Source: JAJDTQ01 sp963422385
Lineage (GTDB): Bacteria; Desulfobacterota; Binatia; UBA9968; JAJDTQ01
NCBI GenBank assembly: GCA_963422385.1
Contig: OY729432.1
Span: 1,984,001 to 2,048,000 of the forward strand
Length of the DNA: 64,000 nucleotides
Direction of reading: 5' to 3'
The position numbers were made by a program, and so were the translations under genes. Below the pieces are notes generated by a model. It searched no databases and had not been told where the DNA came from. It saw only the letters and a program-made list of their open reading frames with translations. Of this stretch, positions 1 through 8,644 are shown piece by piece (position 1 is the first letter of the stretch; each line of letters opens with the position of its first letter).

Positions 1-457
1 CGTCGTGCGGAACCTTCACACCGCGCATTTCCATGCGGTATTGCGGGCAGCCGAGCACCAGGTCGATGGGGACGGTCTTGTCCCGGAGACACCGGCCCTC
101 GTGGTAGACGTCCTTGAGGAACAGGTTGAGCGCCGCCAGGCGTTGCTTGAGGCCGCGCTCGATGTGCTCCCACTCGGCCCCGGTCAGGACCCTGGGCACA
201 CAGTCGATGGGAATGATCTGCTCGGTGGCCTTGTCGGCGTCCAGGACCGTGAAGGTGATGCCTTCGTGCAGGAAGTGTCGATGGACGCCGTCCTGCAGCC
301 TGGCCAAGTCCTCGGGGGCGAGTTCCGCCAAGGCTGCGTTGAGGCGGCTGCATGCCTCCCGCGGGCTCCCGTCGGGATCGAACATTTCATCGTAATAGTC
401 CGGATCCAGATCGTAGTCCGTAAAGACGCCTCCTCCCGCTGCTCGAATCTGGGACAC
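1..457 (-). CDS. Circularly permuted ATP-grasp protein, N-terminal part (runs off left edge)
   Basis: Reading leftwards from a GTG at 457-455 gives about 152 residues with no stop before the window edge. The stretch EMFDPDGSPREA, then FLHEGITFTV, IIPIDCVPRVLT, EWEHIERGLKQR and LVLGCPQYRMEMRGV, matches the start of the CP_ATPgrasp (formerly DUF404/DUF407) family, usually about 470-490 residues. These proteins often sit with an alpha-E protein and a transglutaminase-like protein in a peptide-ligase-like module; those partners would lie outside the window. GGAGGAG lies just upstream of the GTG, which supports this start. The substrate of the family is not established. The family call is firm, the exact start less so. 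Confidence 0.8.
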   Translation of the reverse strand, partial: MSQIRAAGGGVFTDYDLDPDYYDEMFDPDGSPREACSRLNAALAELAPEDLARLQDGVHRHFLHEGITFTVLDADKATEQIIPIDCVPRVLTGAEWEHIERGLKQRLAALNLFLKDVYHEGRCLRDKTVPIDLVLGCPQYRMEMRGVKVPHD

Positions 458-482
458 AGCTCCTCCAGACTATCCGGAATGA

Positions 483-558
<76 letters not shown>

Positions 559-660
559 ACACCGGCGAATCGAAGCGGTTGCAGATTAACGAAGAATACG
601 GAAACCGCCCAGTTGATGAGGTCCATCATACCGGATCAACCGGGCGGGTGGCAAGGGCTC

Positions 661-2373
661 CTAGGCCGGGCGGCCAGGCACATGAGCCTTCAGCATTGCG
701 GCCGCGTGACGTTCCGCCTGTGCGGTGATCTCGACGCCACCCAGCATGCGCGCGAGCTCCTTCACCCTCTCGGTTTCGTCGAGCCTTCTGACCGTCGTGA
801 AGGTCCTGCCGTTCAACACCTGCTTTTCCACTACATGGTGGAACTCCGCCAAGGCGGCAATGGGGGCCAAGTGGGTGACACAGATCACCTGATGGGACTC
901 TGCCACGCCGGCGAGCTTCTTGCCTACCATTTCGGCCACCCTGCCGCCGATCCCGGCGTCCACCTCGTCGAACAGCAGGGTCGGGATCTCGCCTTGGGTC
1001 AACACCAGCGACTTGAGCGCGAGCATGAGGCGCGAGAGCTCGCCGCCGGATGCGATCTTCGCCAGAGGTCTGACGGACTCCCCGGGATTCGGCGAGAAGT
1101 AGAACTCGGGGTCGTCGATACCGTCGTCGCCGATCCTGGCGCCGCCCATCACGAACGGCGGGTCGTCCCGGGTCGCGGCGCGATGGTGGAACCGCACCTC
1201 GAACGTGGTCCGCGAAAGACCCAACCGGCTCACCTCCCGCTCCATCCGGCTCTTCAGGCTCTCGGCGGCGCGTTGACGCTCCCGGGACAGATCCTCGGCC
1301 GTTTTCCACGCTGCATCCTGCGCGGCTTCGAGCTCACGGGTGAGGACGGTCAGCTCTTCCTCCCCGGTCTCGATCGCCGCGAGCTCTTCTTTCGCCCGTT
1401 CGGCAAGAGCCAGGATTTCCTCCACCGATGCCTGGTATTTCCGGCTCAGTCGATGGATCTCGGCGAGGCGGTCCTCGGTCCGTTCCAACTCCCGCGGGTC
1501 GAAGTCCAGCTTGTCCGAGTATTGGCGAATCAGGGCGGTGGCCTCGTCGAGTTGCGCCGCCGATCCTTCCAGCAGCGCCACCGCTTCAGCCAGCGTCTCG
1601 TCGATCTCCGCCATGTCCCGAAGGCGCGGGATGAATCGGCCCAGCTCGCCAGCGACCGCGGTGTCGCCCTCGTAGAGGATCAACTCGCCTTCCTTGCAGG
1701 TCTGGTAGAGTTTCTCGGAATGGGCGAATACCTGCCGTCGGTGTTGCAGCGCTTCTTCTTCCCCGGGCTCGAGTCCGGCCTCCTCGATCTCCTTTACCTG
1801 GTCGCGCAGGAACGCTTGCTCCCGCGTCTTTTCCGCGAGCGTTTCCTTGAGCTCGCACACCCGTTTCCAGGCGGTGGCAAATGCTCCGAAACGTTTCTTC
1901 ATGGCGGCGGCCCCGGCTTCGAGCCCCCCGTGCGCGTCCAGCAGCCCAAGATGGGTCTCGGTGCGGCGCAGGGTGTGCTGCTCGTGCTGCCCGTAGATGT
2001 GGATGAGTCCGCCGCCGACGTTGGACAAGAGAGAGAGTGGGCTCAGACTGCCGTTCAGGTAGATCCGGTTGCGTCCGCCGCGGCTGACGATCCGCTTTAA
2101 CACCAACTCGTCCCCGGCCTCGCACCCGGCGGTCTCCAGAGCGTCACGAGTGGCCGTGGGCAGATCCGAGAACAAGGCCTCCACGGTGGCCTCGTTCGCT
2201 CCTTCCCGAATGAGGCCGGAGGAACCTCGGGCCCCCAGGAGGAGCCCCAGCGAGGCGAGAACGATGGTCTTCCCGGCGCCGGTCTCTCCGGTAATGACGT
2301 TGAGCCCGGGCCCGAGCTCCAGCTCGACGTGATCGATCACCGCAACGTTGTTGATCCGGAGCTGCTGCAGCAT
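661..2373 (-). CDS. recN: DNA repair protein RecN
   Basis: 570 residues, normal for RecN, an SMC-like ATPase acting in double-strand break repair. Walker A GETGAGKT is at residues 29-36, preceded by the typical LGPGLNVITGE. The ABC-type signature ASGGELSRLM is near residue 441 and Walker B LLFDEVDAGIGG near 466, followed by the H-loop VTHLAPIAA. The middle is a coiled-coil rich in Glu, Lys and Ala. The start MLQQLRINNVAV is chosen because the reading frame upstream overlaps nadK and looks non-coding. It lies 65 bp downstream of nadK in the same direction, a common bacterial pairing, so it is probably co-transcribed. Confidence 0.96.
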   Translation of the reverse strand: MLQQLRINNVAVIDHVELELGPGLNVITGETGAGKTIVLASLGLLLGARGSSGLIREGANEATVEALFSDLPTATRDALETAGCEAGDELVLKRIVSRGGRNRIYLNGSLSPLSLLSNVGGGLIHIYGQHEQHTLRRTETHLGLLDAHGGLEAGAAAMKKRFGAFATAWKRVCELKETLAEKTREQAFLRDQVKEIEEAGLEPGEEEALQHRRQVFAHSEKLYQTCKEGELILYEGDTAVAGELGRFIPRLRDMAEIDETLAEAVALLEGSAAQLDEATALIRQYSDKLDFDPRELERTEDRLAEIHRLSRKYQASVEEILALAERAKEELAAIETGEEELTVLTRELEAAQDAAWKTAEDLSRERQRAAESLKSRMEREVSRLGLSRTTFEVRFHHRAATRDDPPFVMGGARIGDDGIDDPEFYFSPNPGESVRPLAKIASGGELSRLMLALKSLVLTQGEIPTLLFDEVDAGIGGRVAEMVGKKLAGVAESHQVICVTHLAPIAALAEFHHVVEKQVLNGRTFTTVRRLDETERVKELARMLGGVEITAQAERHAAAMLKAHVPGRPA

Positions 2374-2406
2374 GGATACGAACCTACGCGTGATGGGCCG
2401 GGCTAT

Positions 2407-2439
2407 ACGCGCCCGTGCAGGTTTGAAACGCGCCCGTGC
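2407..2439. repeat. 12-bp direct repeat, degenerate copy of a dispersed palindrome
   Basis: ACGCGCCCGTGC occurs twice (2407-2418 and 2428-2439) around AGGTTTGAA, in the nadK-recN gap and touching the nadK stop codon. The core resembles the GGGCGGGTTTGAAACCCGCCC palindromes at 8264-8292 and 40037-40055, so this looks like a decayed copy. Confidence 0.5.
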
Positions 2440-3290
2440 TAACGCTCCCCCCACTTGAGCTTGCTGCGAAGCACGTCGAAGTAGGAACGGGTGGGTATCC
2501 GCACCAGCGACACGGGCGACTTGTGGCGGCGCACCTCCACCCGGTCGCCGTTGTTGAGCAGAATCCCTTCCTGGCCGTCCGGAATCAGCACCACTGTGTC
2601 TCCGGCGGACCGCAGGGTCGACCGGATCCTGGCGTCGCTGGCGATGACGATGGGACGGTTGGTGGTGAGCGTGTGGGGGCAGATGGGGCAGAGGATGATG
2701 GCTCCCATGGCCGGATGCAGAATAGGGCCGCCGGCCGCGAGGGAGTATGCCGTCGATCCCGTGGGAGTGGAGATGATCAGACCGTCGGCCCTGTACGTGC
2801 ACAGGTAGTCGCTGCCCACGTAGGTTTCCAGGTCGATGATCCTGGATCGGGCGCCTTTGGTGATGACCGCGTCGTTCAGTATCCTCAGTTTTCGCTCGCC
2901 GTCCTTGCCGGAGATGCTCACGCTCAAGGTCATGCGCTTTTCGATCGTGTAGTTTTCCGCAATCGTGCTGGTGAGAACATCCTCGAGCTCGTCCGCAGCT
3001 ATCTCGGTGATGAAGCCCAGACCTCCCAGATTCACGCCCACGATGGGAACTTCGGGTCGTTCCACGAGACGGGCGATGCTCAGGAGCGTGCCGTCTCCCC
3101 CCAGGACGAGGATGAGGTCGGCCCGTTCGGCCATTTCCGCTTTGTGCGCCACCCGGCCGCCGGTGGCGCCGAACTCGGCCTCCACCAGGACCTCCATTCC
3201 GCGGTCCTCGAGCCACGGTATGGTGGTCCTCATGAGCTTCTCGGCCTTCTCTTCCCCATACTTTGAGACGATTCCGACGACGTTGACCAT
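2439..3290 (-). CDS. nadK: NAD kinase
   Basis: 283 residues, the usual length. It phosphorylates NAD to NADP with ATP or polyphosphate in the cytoplasm. The catalytic GGDGT is at residues 64-68, the NAD-binding LNDAVI at 138-143, and the glycine-rich DGLIISTPTGSTAYSLAAGG at 169-188. The Rossmann start VNVVGIVSKYG is also typical. It is followed by recN in the same orientation. The opposite strand carries a long open frame here, but it has no recognisable motif and mirrors this gene. Confidence 0.97.
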   Translation of the reverse strand: MVNVVGIVSKYGEEKAEKLMRTTIPWLEDRGMEVLVEAEFGATGGRVAHKAEMAERADLILVLGGDGTLLSIARLVERPEVPIVGVNLGGLGFITEIAADELEDVLTSTIAENYTIEKRMTLSVSISGKDGERKLRILNDAVITKGARSRIIDLETYVGSDYLCTYRADGLIISTPTGSTAYSLAAGGPILHPAMGAIILCPICPHTLTTNRPIVIASDARIRSTLRSAGDTVVLIPDGQEGILLNNGDRVEVRRHKSPVSLVRIPTRSYFDVLRSKLKWGER

Positions 3291-3376
3291 TTGCCTGCCC
3301 GAGAACTACCACAGGGTGGAAAAGGATGCCATCTTGGGTGGACGGGTCAAAGGTCGGCGGCTGCAAGGAGAATATC

Positions 3377-4024
3377 GTGGAGGCAGAGAAACTACTCGAG
3401 GTGATGGCGACCCGGCGTAGCGTACGGGTCTACAAGAGCGGACGGATAACCGATGAGCAACTCCAGCTCATGTTCGAGGCCGCGCGGTTGGCTCCCTCGG
3501 GCGCCAACAGCCAGCCTTGGGAATTCGTGGTGACGCGGGACCGGGCGAAGATGAAGCGGGTCCGGCAAATCTACTCCAACGAGTGGACCCAGCGCAAGCT
3601 GGAAGATCCGGTGCACTACAAGGGACTCAAGAAGGACTACGTGGGGGACGTGAGTGCGCTGGTCCTGGCGTGCGGGGATGCGCGCACGAAACGGGTGTAT
3701 CTCACCACGCGCCAGCCGGCCGACCGGGAGAAGCTGTTCCAGGCCAGCGTGGCCAATGCGGTGGAGCACATGATGCTGGCGGCGGCGAGCATGGGCTTCG
3801 GCACGGTCTGGGTGTCGGTACGCAAGGAGGTGGAGCCGGAGCTGCGAGCGCTGTTCGACGTTCCGAGAGCCCTCCGGCTCCTCTGGGTGGTTCCCGTGGG
3901 TCGGGCGCGGGCCTGGCCCCAAGCGAAGCCGCGCCGACCGGTTGGGGACTTCGTCCATTGGGAAACATACGACACCGGTAGACTGCGCCCGGAGTCCCGG
4001 ATCAAGGCCTGGCCCAAGTCGTAG
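3377..4024 (+). CDS. Nitroreductase-family FMN oxidoreductase
   Basis: 215 residues from a GTG start chosen because AAGGAG (3365-3370) sits 6 bases upstream; the frame is open further upstream but shows no homology. The FMN phosphate-binding RRSVR is at 13-17 and the family hallmark APSGANSQPWEFVV at 39-52. Towards the C-terminus, AVEHMMLAAASMGFGTVWVS is the usual helix and turn that closes the flavin site. Members reduce nitroaromatics, quinones or enones with NAD(P)H; the substrate here is unknown. It is divergent from nadK and convergent with the CoxL-like gene. Confidence 0.88.
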   Translation: MEAEKLLEVMATRRSVRVYKSGRITDEQLQLMFEAARLAPSGANSQPWEFVVTRDRAKMKRVRQIYSNEWTQRKLEDPVHYKGLKKDYVGDVSALVLACGDARTKRVYLTTRQPADREKLFQASVANAVEHMMLAAASMGFGTVWVSVRKEVEPELRALFDVPRALRLLWVVPVGRARAWPQAKPRRPVGDFVHWETYDTGRLRPESRIKAWPKS

Positions 4025-4040
4025 GCCGGACGGGAACGGG

Positions 4041-6257
4041 TCAGCCTTCCCGCAGAGCGTTGTAGACCTTCTCCGCGGTGATCGGGAGATCGGCAATGCG
4101 CACGCCCACCGCCGCCTCCACGGCATTGGCGATGGCGGGTGCCGTGGGCACGATGCTGTTCTCTCCGATGGACTTGGCGTTGTACGGCCCGGGTCCGGTC
4201 TGGTCCTCCACCAGCACGGTTTCCAGGGGCGGAAGGTCCCTGACGCACGGTACGCAGTAGTCGCCGAGATTGAGGGTCGTCACCCGCGGGCCGTCCTTGA
4301 CCATCTCCTCCATCACCGCGTAACCCAAGCCCTGCACGAAGCCGCCGTCGATCTGTCCCTGGTGGGTTACGGGATTGATGATGGTGCCGACGTCGTGGGC
4401 GGTCACGACCTTCCTGACCTCCACGGCGCCGGTCTCCCTGTCCACCGCCACTTCGGCCACCTGGACGAAGAACCCCGGCACCGGAGAACGCCGGGGCTGG
4501 TAGGATTTGCGCACCGACAGGACCGTCTCCTCGGCGATGAGCTTTCCGGCGACGTCGGCGAACGCCAATGCCGCGCCGTTGGCGTTGAAGCGGCCGTCCG
4601 CCAGGGTCACCTCGTCCGCCTTGCAGCCGAGGGCCTGGGCCGCCGCCTCCGTCATCCTGTCCCGCAGTTCCTCCACGGCTTCCACCAGGCCGCGCCCCAC
4701 CATGGCGGTGATCTTGCTGCCGCCGGGCTCGGCATCGGTGTCGAAGGTGTCGGTGTCGCCTCGGGCGACCTCGACCCGTTCCGCCGGCAGAGTCAGCAGC
4801 TCCGCCGTGATTTGCTGTAGCAGCGTGTGGGTGCCGGTGCCGATATCGGGTATGGCCGTGAGCACCGTTACCTCGCCGTCGGCGTTGCAGGAAAGCTCCA
4901 GGTTCACGGTGCCGCTGCCGCCGGTGTGCCGAAAGCCGAGGGCCATGCCCCTGCCGGTGCCCTGGCCCGGCTTCTCTCCGTCCCATCCCGCGGCCTTCAG
5001 GGCCGCGTCGATGGTCTCCCGGCACCGGATCTTCTCCATCGCCCGCTTGTTGGGCAGCACGTCGCCGTCCTGCAACAGGTTCGCGAGCCGTATCGCCACC
5101 GGATCCAGGTCCAGCTTCCGGGCCAGCATGTCCAGCAGCGACTCGATGGCGAAGACCGCCTGCGGCTGTCCCGGCGACTTCATGTAACCGCCGGGCACGC
5201 CATTGGTGTAGACGTTGCTGGTCCGAACGGCGTAGTTGGGAATCCGGTAGGCGTTGGTGACGTACGAGCCGTCGATCTCCGACGGCTTGAAGCCCGAGTA
5301 GGCGCCGCTGTCGAAGTAGATGTCGGTGTCCAGGGCCACCAGCCTTCCGTCCCGTTTGGCCCCCAGCTTGAGTCGCATCACCGCAGGGTGTCGGGGGTCC
5401 CCGGCCATGAGTTCCTCGGTATAGTTCATCACCATCTTCACGGGGCGCCCGGCGGCTTTGGACAGGTAGTAGCAGACCGGCACGTCCATCTGGGAGCCCT
5501 TGCCGCCGAAGTCGCCACCAAGGGCGACGCCGTGGACGTGGATTCCTTCTTCGTCAAGGTCCAGTTGCGCGGCCAGCATTTTCTTGAGCCGGAACGGCGC
5601 TTTGCACGACGCCCAGACATCGATGCGCGCGGCGTCGCCGGCCGCCACCACCGTGGCGTGGGGCTCGAGGTAGGCCTGGTGGACCTGCGGCGTGCGGAAG
5701 GTGTGCTCGACGATGACGTCCGCGTCCGCGAATCCCTGCCCCACGTCGCCGGCGGCGTGCTCCTTGAGGGACAGGACGTTGGGCTGGTGGTCCGGGCGCC
5801 CGGGCACGCCGTCATAACTGTCGAGCTGCTCGTGAATCACCGGAGCCCCTGTCGCCAGCGCCTCCGGGATATCGGCCACGGCGGGCAGTTCCTCGTACTC
5901 CACCTCGATAAGCGACAGCGCCTCCTCGGCGGCATCCAGCGTTTCGGCGGCCACCGCGGCGATCTTGTCGCCGATGAACCGCACCTTGTCCCGGGCCAGC
6001 ACCGGCAGGTCCCGAAGACTCACCCCCACCCGCACGTCCGGGACGTCCGCCCCCGTCAGCACCGCATGGATCCCCGGCACCTGGCGAGCCCGTGACGCGT
6101 CCACGCGCTTCAACCTGGCATGCGCCACCGTGCTGCGCAGGCACTTTCCCCAAAGCGCCGCGGGTACCTGCACGTCAGCCGTGTATTCCATCTTGCCGGA
6201 GACCTTGTCCGGACCCTCCACGCGTCCGATCGGATGCCCTACGACCTTGAGATCCAT
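4041..6257 (-). CDS. Xanthine dehydrogenase/CO dehydrogenase-family molybdopterin-binding subunit (CoxL-like)
   Basis: 738 residues. The N-terminal GHPIGRVEGPDKVSGKMEYTAD and the a/b hammerhead region are typical of aldehyde oxidase/xanthine dehydrogenase large subunits. The molybdopterin motif reads GGDFGGKG (247-254), where most family members have Glu last. KSPGQPQAVFAIES and EPGGSKITAMVG follow. The catalytic Glu is present as E699 in SIGENSIVPTAPAIANA. No FAD subunit (CoxM) or 2Fe-2S subunit (CoxS) is adjacent, so the electron-transfer partners must be elsewhere or absent. The substrate cannot be deduced. Confidence 0.92.
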   Translation of the reverse strand: MDLKVVGHPIGRVEGPDKVSGKMEYTADVQVPAALWGKCLRSTVAHARLKRVDASRARQVPGIHAVLTGADVPDVRVGVSLRDLPVLARDKVRFIGDKIAAVAAETLDAAEEALSLIEVEYEELPAVADIPEALATGAPVIHEQLDSYDGVPGRPDHQPNVLSLKEHAAGDVGQGFADADVIVEHTFRTPQVHQAYLEPHATVVAAGDAARIDVWASCKAPFRLKKMLAAQLDLDEEGIHVHGVALGGDFGGKGSQMDVPVCYYLSKAAGRPVKMVMNYTEELMAGDPRHPAVMRLKLGAKRDGRLVALDTDIYFDSGAYSGFKPSEIDGSYVTNAYRIPNYAVRTSNVYTNGVPGGYMKSPGQPQAVFAIESLLDMLARKLDLDPVAIRLANLLQDGDVLPNKRAMEKIRCRETIDAALKAAGWDGEKPGQGTGRGMALGFRHTGGSGTVNLELSCNADGEVTVLTAIPDIGTGTHTLLQQITAELLTLPAERVEVARGDTDTFDTDAEPGGSKITAMVGRGLVEAVEELRDRMTEAAAQALGCKADEVTLADGRFNANGAALAFADVAGKLIAEETVLSVRKSYQPRRSPVPGFFVQVAEVAVDRETGAVEVRKVVTAHDVGTIINPVTHQGQIDGGFVQGLGYAVMEEMVKDGPRVTTLNLGDYCVPCVRDLPPLETVLVEDQTGPGPYNAKSIGENSIVPTAPAIANAVEAAVGVRIADLPITAEKVYNALREG

Positions 6258-6326
6258 GGTTTCTCCTGTTGGCTGGTTCGATGATCCATATCCGGCAGTT
6301 TGGCGGATCGATGGAAAAAGGGCAAC

Positions 6327-6353
6327 GATTCCCGCTTTCGCGGGGAATGACGG
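6327..6353. repeat. Dispersed GATTCCCGC..GCGGGGAATGAC palindromic repeat
   Basis: ATTCCCGC, CTTTC-like centre, then GCGGGGAAT and GACGG form a short hairpin in the gap between two divergent genes. Related copies occur at 27747-27769, 28668-28692 and 42793-42816. The layout resembles the ATTCCC-N8-GGGAAT small repeats known from many Gram-negative genomes. Confidence 0.6.
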
Positions 6354-6515
6354 AGGATGCGGGGAGCAGCCTTGGGGTTACACCGTCGCGCGGGACAAAA
6401 CGTGTTGAATAACCACCCCCGATTCAATATGCTGCTTGGCGCGAGGCGCGGGTTTCCGGGAAAGCCGGGTCCGCGCCGTTGATGTCCACGCGTTGTGACG
6501 AAGGAGGACTTGACC

Positions 6516-8216
6516 ATGGAATATGATCTGCTGATTCGCGGCGGCCGCGTTGCCGACGGTTCCGGACTGCCGTCCCACACGGCGGATGTCGGCGTGAAGG
6601 ATGGCAAGATCGCCGAGGTGGGCCGTCTCAAGGGGTCGGCGAGCCGGACCATTGACGCCGCCGGCCTGGTGGTGTCTCCGGGATTCATCGACCACCACAC
6701 CCACATGGATGCGCAGATCCTCTGGGATCCTTACGGCACGTCGGAGCCGCAGCACGGCATCACCTCCGTGGTCATGGGAAACTGCGGTCTGGCTCTGGCG
6801 CCCGTGGACGACGGCGGCGAGGACGCCCTGGTCAAGAGCTTCGTGCGGGTGGAGGCAATTCCCCGCTTCGCCCTGGAGAAGGGAGTGACCTGGGGCTGGC
6901 ACACCTACGGCGAATATCTCGACGCCCTGGAGGGAAGACTCGGCATCAACGCCGGCGGTCTGGTGGGCCACATCGCCGTGCGCCAGAATGTCATGGGCGA
7001 GGATTCGGTGGAGCGAAAAGCCACCGCGAGCGAGGTGCAGAAGATGAAGGGCCTGGTACGGGACGCCATGGATGCGGGCGCCCTCGGGTTCTCCACCAAC
7101 CGCAACGAGCGGCACATGAGGGAAGACGGCAAGCCGGTGGCCAGCCGGCTGGCGGACGACGACGAGCTGTTCGCCTTGTGCGACGTGCTCGGCGAGCTCA
7201 ACAGCGGCATCGTCGAGACCATCCTCGGCCGTAACAAGATGGAGCACTTCGACTACTACCACGATCTGGCGCGTCGGACGCAGCGGCCGATCATCTGGCA
7301 GAGCGTTCACCATCGTTGGGCCGAGCCGACGCTTTGGCAGCAACAGTTGGACGCGGTGTCGCGGATCTTCCGTGACGGCTACCGCGCGTACGGCCTTACC
7401 CAGACGGTCCCCCTCGTCCGTCACTTCAACCTGCAGAACGCCCAGCTTTTCGATGAGTTCCCCAACTGGAAGAACATCATGTTCCTGCCGCTGGAGGCGC
7501 GCCAGCAGGCTTTTTCCGACCCGGCCACGCGCGAGAAGCTGCGCGGGGACTTGGCGACGAAGCGCATGACCAATTTTCACAGGCGCTGGGATATCGTGCA
7601 GGTGGAAAAGGTCGTCAAGGACGAGAACAAGCGCTACGAAGGCAAGAGCGTGGCGGAAATGGCGGCCATGCGGAACCAGGAACCGCTGGACGCCTTCCTC
7701 GATCTCTCGTTGGACGAGGGGCTGTTGACCACCTTCCAGAACGCCAACACCGGCGGGGATGCGGAGGCCATGGGAGAGATTTTGCGCAGCCCCTACGTGC
7801 TGGTGGGTACTTCGGATGCCGGCGCCCACGTATTGTACGGCGCCGACTTTGGCTACGGCACGACGCTGCTGGGGCTGTGGGTGCGCGAGCGGGGTCTGAT
7901 GCCGCTGGAAGAGGCGGTTCACAAGCTCACCTTCCACGTTGCCTCGGTCTACGGACTCGAGGGCAGGGGGCTGATCCGGCCCGGGTACGCGGCGGATCTG
8001 ACGCTGTTCGACCCCGAGACCGTGCGGGCGTACGAACCCGAGTGGGCGGCGGACTACCCGGCTGGAACCAGACGGCTGATCCAGCGATCCGACGGCATTC
8101 ACTACACCATCGTGAACGGCGGCGTGATCTACGAAGGTGGCCGTTTGAGCGGAGACCTGCCGGGTCAGGTGTTGCGCGGCTCCGCCTACGCCCCAAGCCG
8201 TGCGGCTGCCGCCTAG
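6516..8216 (+). CDS. N-acyl-D-amino-acid deacylase-type amidohydrolase
   Basis: 566 residues. The start ATG at 6516 is preceded by AAGGAGG (6501-6507) at good spacing; an in-frame GTG at 6495 overlaps that ribosome binding site and is unlikely. The N-terminal beta-sandwich YDLLIRGGRVADGSG is typical of amidohydrolases. The metal-binding FIDHHTHMD is at 57-65 and is followed by HGITSVVMGNCG, a hallmark of the D-aminoacylase branch. The late catalytic Asp lies in LVGTSDAGAHVL, and RPGYAADLTLFD closes the barrel. The family hydrolyses N-acylated D-amino acids, but many homologues are unassigned. It is divergent from the CoxL-like gene. Confidence 0.88.
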   Translation: MEYDLLIRGGRVADGSGLPSHTADVGVKDGKIAEVGRLKGSASRTIDAAGLVVSPGFIDHHTHMDAQILWDPYGTSEPQHGITSVVMGNCGLALAPVDDGGEDALVKSFVRVEAIPRFALEKGVTWGWHTYGEYLDALEGRLGINAGGLVGHIAVRQNVMGEDSVERKATASEVQKMKGLVRDAMDAGALGFSTNRNERHMREDGKPVASRLADDDELFALCDVLGELNSGIVETILGRNKMEHFDYYHDLARRTQRPIIWQSVHHRWAEPTLWQQQLDAVSRIFRDGYRAYGLTQTVPLVRHFNLQNAQLFDEFPNWKNIMFLPLEARQQAFSDPATREKLRGDLATKRMTNFHRRWDIVQVEKVVKDENKRYEGKSVAEMAAMRNQEPLDAFLDLSLDEGLLTTFQNANTGGDAEAMGEILRSPYVLVGTSDAGAHVLYGADFGYGTTLLGLWVRERGLMPLEEAVHKLTFHVASVYGLEGRGLIRPGYAADLTLFDPETVRAYEPEWAADYPAGTRRLIQRSDGIHYTIVNGGVIYEGGRLSGDLPGQVLRGSAYAPSRAAAA

Positions 8217-8263
8217 GAGCGGGTCCGAGTAAGCGGGAATCTACTGCGGGTCAAGGGTGATCT

Positions 8264-8292
8264 GTACGGGCGGGTTTCAAACCCGCCCGTAC
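8264..8292. repeat. GTACGGGCGGGTTT palindrome (14-bp arms)
   Basis: Arms 8264-8277 and 8279-8292 are exact inverse complements with a single C between. The hairpin lies between the amidohydrolase stop and the Rieske start. It could act as a terminator, although no T-run follows. Its core GGGCGGGTTT-AAACCCGCC recurs at 40037-40055, with degenerate forms at 2407-2439 and 36986-37018. Confidence 0.75.
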
Positions 8293-8326
8293 TCCGTTTA
8301 TCCCTGAATCGATTTCAGGAGGCCGT

Positions 8327-8644
8327 GTGGGAGTGACATACATTCCGGTGGCGCAAACCGGTGAACTGGAGCCCGGGCAAAGGAAGGCCGTCGAGCTAAG
8401 CGGTCGGTCGGTGGTTGTGACGCGGGGGGACAACGGTTACTTCGCGTTCTCCCGCTATTGCCCGCATGAGAGCGCGGATCTCATGAATGGTCTCATCGTG
8501 GCGGGGAAGGTCCGTTGCGACAATCACGGATATTGCTTCGATCTCGATACCGGAGAATGCGTGTTGCCCAGAGGTGGTGACCCGCTGACGGTTCTCCCGG
8601 TGGAGGAGAGAGGGGAGGATATCTGTATTCGTATCGAGTGGTAG
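8327..8644 (+). CDS. Rieske [2Fe-2S] protein
   Basis: 105 residues. The two cluster-binding motifs are CPHE (Cys and His) and, 16 residues on, CDNHGYCFDLDTGEC, matching the C-x-H...C-x-x-H pattern of soluble Rieske ferredoxins of the NirD or dioxygenase-ferredoxin type. No membrane segment or signal peptide is seen, so it is probably cytosolic. AGGAGG at 8317-8322 sets the GTG start. The stop overlaps the ferrochelatase start by 7 bases, which implies coupled translation. A role as electron donor or in heme-linked chemistry is inference from that overlap. Confidence 0.88.
   Translation: MGVTYIPVAQTGELEPGQRKAVELSGRSVVVTRGDNGYFAFSRYCPHESADLMNGLIVAGKVRCDNHGYCFDLDTGECVLPRGGDPLTVLPVEERGEDICIRIEW

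Noticed and set aside
661..3366. A 901-residue extended RecN reading
   Set aside because: The extension beyond MLQQLRINN overlaps nadK in the wrong frame and is low-complexity Arg/Gly text.
4827..6095. 422-codon plus-strand open frame over the CoxL-like gene
   Set aside because: Antisense shadow without recognisable domains.
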